A stretch of 64,000 nucleotides of DNA from Limnomonas spitsbergensis. Taxonomy: Eukaryota > Chlorophyta > Chlorophyceae > Chlamydomonadales. The position numbers and the translations under genes are program-made. The notes under the pieces were generated by a model, which had not been told where the DNA came from, ran no database searches, and worked only from the letters and a program-made list of their open reading frames with translations. How positions within the stretch are numbered: the stretch's first letter is position 1; each line of letters begins with the position of its first letter. This document shows, piece after piece, positions 36,401 through 42,400 of this stretch. The stretch spans positions 1,364,001-1,428,000 of the forward strand of contig JAYJMM010000039.1 in NCBI GenBank assembly GCA_037349105.1. The letters run 5' to 3'.

Positions 36401-39400
36401 CCTACACCGTTTACCCTAACCGTTTACCCTTAAACTCTATCCGTAAAGCCTAAACCCTAACAGTGAGACGCTAAACCCTAAACCCTAACCGTAAAACCTT
36501 AACCCTTAACCCTGTCTGTAAAACCTAAGCCCTAAACCTTCCTCTGGACTGCTTCTTTTACCTGACACATGTAGGCTGAGGTTCATGAGGTCATCATGCA
36601 TGGTGCCGTTTTTCTTCATCCTGAGCTTCTACAGTTCTGTCTAGGACCTACCCTCACCAGTCACCAGCCTTGAATAAGGAAAGCCTGCATGCTGTCCTGT
36701 ACAGCTTTTATTACTTAATACTGTATAATACAATACTCAATTACTTGAATGTATTGTTCCTTAATAGTGGTAACAGGAGTAAAATGAATGATGGTGATTT
36801 ATTCAGTTGCATTCCATTTGCATGCCCCCCTCATGGCAGCCATTGGCAGAGCATCTTGGCCCCACATCTTGGACACAACAGCTTTGTTAGAAGGTGCCCG
36901 CCCTGTATGCAGCTCCTCATTGACGGCGTGGCTACGTTCGGGTGCCCAGACGGCAGCTTTGTCTCAGAAGTGATGGGCGCACTCATGAACATGGCAACGA
37001 CTTTGTGCGAGGACATAGTCTACGAGCAGCCCGCCTTTTTACAGATGAGGACAGTGAGTGATGGTCGCATTCAGTTAATGAATGCCGCTTGCAGTCAGCA
37101 CATGCCACATGCAGTCAACGCATGCCGTATGAAGTGGAAGCATCCCAACAAGACGGCTATTGGGTCAGCCAACCAAACCAAATCAAAAAAATCTGATAAT
37201 CCAAATTAAACTAGACACATTGAACATACCTACGTTCTGCCCCCCCGACCCCGATTCCCATATTCCCATGGACGAATTTGCATGTGGTCAACACCGCTGG
37301 GTCGGGTTATACAAACCTTAATCCATGAGACAAAAACAATGGATCCTTCAGGGTGGTTGTTTAGGTTATTATGTATTCTCTGGGCTTATATTCTCTGGGT
37401 CTCATTGTCAACCCATAGGGCTCTGGATGGGCTCATATTAGGGTGGTCAAACAAACCAATCACATCAAACAATGAAACAAACAAACAAACAAACAAACAA
37501 AAGCCAACGAAACAATCAAGCAAACAAAAACATTTTGAATGCCCCCCCCCCCCTGCTAAATGCAGGTTGTCAACACTTATGAGAAAGGCGTCCAACAGTG
37601 CCCAACCTTATCCAGCTACTCCTCACGTACCCAATACGCGGCCAGCAGCGGCACCATCAGCGTCGGGATGTCCACAAACTACACGCCCGGTTCCAACTGC
37701 TCCTGGTAAGGGGCCAGGCGCCTTGCTGACAAGGGGGGGGGGGAGGTAGCAGCAGGGGTGCGGAGAGGGCAGAGAGCGTGTGTACACAAACTGCATGCTG
37801 GGATCCTCCCACCCTCCTGCTCCTGGTCATATGGGGTTGCTGGGAGACCCTAAAAACTTCACCCTAAACATTAAGCGCATGCCGAGATGCCCCTGCTCAA
37901 GGTGAAGGGTTGCCGGGGGAACCTTTAACCCTAAACCCAAACATGCCAGTACAGCATGGCTAGCCTTTTGCCCCCCAGCACTCAACTGACCGTCCTTCAA
38001 CCAAAATGGGGTTTTAATCATCTTGGCTAGCCTTCCAGCCTCCTGCACTCAACTGAACATCCAGCCTTCAACCAAAATCGTGTTGTAAACGCCTCGGTGC
38101 ACTGTTTTTATTTCCCTGCTTCGTTTTGCATGCACTCACCTCTCCCCTGTACCGCAGCCGATATTTTTTTTGAATGTCTATTGAATGCTCCCCCAACCAC
38201 AGGATCCTGGAGGCCCCCGCCAGCACACCGCACATCACCCTGCGCGCCGAGGCGTTTGACACCGAGTACAATTACGACATCCTGTATGTTTATGACGGCA
38301 AAGGCCTGATCGCCTCCTTCAGTGGATCCGGTCTGCAGAGCTTCCCATCCTCTCTATCCACATCCACTGGTGAGGCCCGGGTTTAGCAGGGGGAGAGGGG
38401 GGAGGGCGACTGGGGGGCTACGCGGCACACAGCGTCATGCGCAGAGCCATGCAGGGGGAGAGGGGGGGAGGGCGACTGGGGGGCTATGCGGCACACAGCG
38501 TCATGCGCAGCGCCATGCAGAGGGAGGGGGGGGGAGGGCGACTGGGGGGCTATGCGGAACACAGCGTCATGCGCAGCGCCATGCAGGGGGAGAGGGAGGG
38601 AGGGCGACTGGGGGGCTATGCGGAACACAGCGTCATGCGCAGCGCCATGCAGGGGGAGGGGGGGGAGGGCGACTGGGGGGCTATGCGGCACACAGCGTCA
38701 TGCGCAGCGCCATGCAGGGGGAGGGGGGGGGAGGGCGACTGGGGGGCTATGCGGCACACAGCGTCATGCGCAGCGCCATGCAGGGGGAGAGTGGGGGAGG
38801 GCGACTGGGGGGCTATGCGGCACACAGCATCATGCACAGCGCCATGCAGGGGGGGAGGGGGGAGGGCGCCTGAGGGGCTATGCGGCACACAGTGTCATGC
38901 ACAGCGCCATGCAGGGGGAGAGGGGGGGAGGGCGACTGGGGGGCTATGCGGCACACAGCGTCATGCACAGCGCCATGCAGAGGGAGGGGGGGGGGAGGGC
39001 GACTGGGGGGCTATGCGGAACACAGCGTCATGCGCAGCGCCATGCAGGGGGAGAGGGAGGGAGGGCGACTGGGGGGCTATGCGGAACACAGCGTCATGCG
39101 CAGCGCCATGCAGGGGGAGGGGGGGGGAGGGCGACTGGGGGGCTATGCGGCACACAGCGTCATGCGCAGCGCCATGCAGGGGGAGAGTGGGGGAGGGCGA
39201 CTGGGGGGCTATGCGGCACACAGCGTCATGCACAGCGCCATGCAGGGGGGGAGGGGGGAGGGCGCCTGAGGGGCTATGCGGCACACAGTGTCATGCACAG
39301 CGCCATGCAGGGGGAGAGGGGGGGAGGGCGACTGGGGGGCTATGCGGCACACAGCGTCATGCACAGCGCCATGCAGGGGGAGAGGGGGGAGGGCGACTGG

Positions 39401-42400
39401 GGGGCTATGCGGCACACAGTGTCATGCACAGCGCCATGCAGGGGGAGAGGGGGGAGGGTGTCTGGGGGGCTATGCGGCACACAGCGTTATGCGCAGCGCC
39501 ATGCAGGGGGAGGGGGGGGAGGGCGACTGGGGGGCTATGCGGCACACAGCGTCATGCGCAGCGCCATGCAGGGGGAGAAGGGGGAGGGCGACTGGGGGGC
39601 TATGCGGCACACAGTGGAATGCGCAGGGCCATGCAGAGGGAGGGGGGAGGGCGACTGGGGGGCTATGCGGCACACAGCGTCATGCGCAGGGCCATGTAGG
39701 GGGTGTGTCATGCAGAGAGCCATGCACAGCACCATGCACGGTTGGACGCAGAACATGTCACGTTTGAGAGGTACTACCAGTTTATCCCCCACAGCCTCGC
39801 GTACCATGTTGCTGCTCGCTATGGTGTGTGATATTGTGCTATGCTGCTTGCTATGTTGCTGCTTGCTATAGTGTGTGATATTGTGCTATGCTGCTTGCTA
39901 TGTTGCTGCTTGCTATGGTGTGTGATATCTTGTAGCCGCAGTCATCACTAACCCACCCACCTTATCCTCCTGGCTGTTTCCAGGTTTCATGTGGCTGGAA
40001 TTTATCACCGATGACACGGTGCACTTGAACGGCTTCCGCCTCTCATATACGATGCAAGCCAGTATTAATGAGGTGCCCCAATGCGCACCTGGCCAGGCGG
40101 TCATCACCTCTGTGGTGGATGCGTTTTACAACGGGTCGGACATCTCTTGGGCTGTGGCACAGGTCGGTGTTTAGAATGGGTTGTTTAGCTACATCTCACC
40201 TACATGTCAGCTACAACTCAGCTAAAATTAGCTACATCTCACCTACATGTCAGCTACAACTTAGCTAAAATTAGCTACATCTCACCTACATGTCAGCTAA
40301 AAATCAGCTAAAATTAACTACGATTTGGCTAAAATTCAACTGCAATTCAGCTACAAGTCAGCTACGGCGATTCAGCTATATGTCAGCTGCAAATTTAGCT
40401 GCAATCCAGCTTCACATTCAGCTGTAATCCAGCTGAAAATCAGTTGCATTTCAGCTGCAATCCAGCTGCAAATTCAGCTGCAATTCCTTCAGTTAAGCTG
40501 CCATTCAGCTACCCTTTTGCTGCCATTCAGCTACATCATAGTTCACGACCTGGGGGGCCTCTGGTGCAGCAAGGTGCCTGCTGCTTAGGGCCACCAGCTG
40601 TTGGCCGTTCAAGGTTGGGTCCCCATTCGTCTGGTGGTGGCCGCCTAGCAGCTCCCCCTGGGAGTCTGGTAAGCTCCCAAACGGACATTCTGGCTGCTGA
40701 ACGCGTTTCTGCTGAACGCAGGGCCCTGTCCTGAATGGCCCAGCCAGCAAAAGGCGCGGCCTGCTGGCTGCTGCATACGATGCGTCCACGGCGTTCCATG
40801 AGACAGCACCTGCCAACAGGGGACAGCCGCAGCCCCGCTCGCAAGCGGACTGCGGGGCGGCGGCACAGGGGGTGGAGGGCACCAGCACGCCGGCCATGTC
40901 TGCGGCGCAAGGACAGTTCAAGGTCCTTGCAACGGCGGGGAACGCGCCCCGCACCAACACCGTAGCAGGAAAGGCAATCTTCCCCAGCTATCCGCCCTTG
41001 TGGGTAAAGGAAGGGAGGGGGGCGGTGTGCGGTGAGGCAGGCATGGATTTGAGATCCAGCTTGGATTTGAGATCCAGGGTGGATTCAAGATCCACCCTGG
41101 ATTCAGGATGTACTGTGGATTCAGGATCCAGTGTGGATGTGTTTGCACAGGCTGTACATGTGCGCTCCATATAGGCGCATGTGGTCTGCAGGAGGTGGTA
41201 TTGGGGCGGGGCAGGCCTTTTGAAGGGATCTCATTTATTACCACGCATGCCCTGTCATGTACAAATCTCCTCGATTGCTGAGTGGCTGCTGAGTAGCTTC
41301 TTAGAAGCTACTGAGAAGCTTTCCCTCTGGTGTGCAGGCCCTTGTTGTACGGTGACATGATCCGTACTGTGCGGTACTTCTGCTTGCCGGCGGGCAGCGT
41401 CACTCTGTACGCCTTCTCCTCATCGGTGGGTGGGCTATATCCAGTATACACCAGTACTTATCTTAACACAAGTCAGCTACAATACAGCTGCAATTCAGCT
41501 ACAATTCAGCTACATCAGCATATACATCCAGGGTGGTCTGGTGCTGCCAGTCCTGCTGCTTGGCGGTAGGATGCTCAAGGTCTGGTCCCGATTGGCCCAG
41601 GGCTGAGACCGTCCGAAGGCCCCCCCGTAACATAGTTTGGCGGACACTTGCATTCACGGTTGTCCTCACCGATGGCTCGCTGGGCTCAGGATTGTAAAAG
41701 GGGTCGAGCGTCACCCTATGATGGGATACAGGCTTCAGGGCGTGGGGTGGGCAGATTTAGTGCGTGAAGGGATATAAAAGAGGCAGGCATGCGGAAGGTC
41801 ACCTCGCCACAGGCTGTTTGGTGAATCCATCTATAAATTGTATCTGAAAGAACGAAAGAAAACTACGCCCCGCAGGGGCGTGAAGGTCAAGGAAACAGCC
41901 GTATTTGCTGACTTGTAGATGAAGCAGCCTTAAACATGTAAATCGTGAAGTTGCTCCTGCTGCACCAGATTGCCACATGACCTGAGCGGCCCTACCTAGC
42001 CTAAGGCACCCTCCCACTGGACAGGCGTACCAATAGGCGCCTCCTGACCTCCTGATAGCAGGCGCCCTGATGGGATGACTCAAGTGGACTTCCTTATGCT
42101 CCTCCCCCTCCCATCCACACCCCAAACCCTTTATAACCTAACCCCTAACCCCTGAGCCATCGGAACTAACCCCCCGTTCTCCTGATCTCAGGGTTCTGGC
42201 TGGGATGGCTCCACCCTAGATCTGTATGCGGGATCCTCGACGCAGCTGCTCAGTGCGGGCACTCTGGATGGCAAGAACACAGTGTTCAGCTATGCCTCGC
42301 TGATCATCCCCAAGCTGTCAACCTCGGACGCTGCTGCTGGCTTCCCATACCCGACACCGGGGAGGGCCATCGAATTCAGCATCCAGTTCGATGTGAGGGG

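Noticed and set aside
36670..37209. 179-codon ORF in intron 25
   Set aside because: No family resemblance, lies between two phase-compatible exons, and is shared with the pseudogenic copy at 52.6 kb.
38322..39871. Gly/Arg/His-rich ORFs up to 461 codons
   Set aside because: Frames through the ~66-bp G-rich array between CUB exons 27 and 28.
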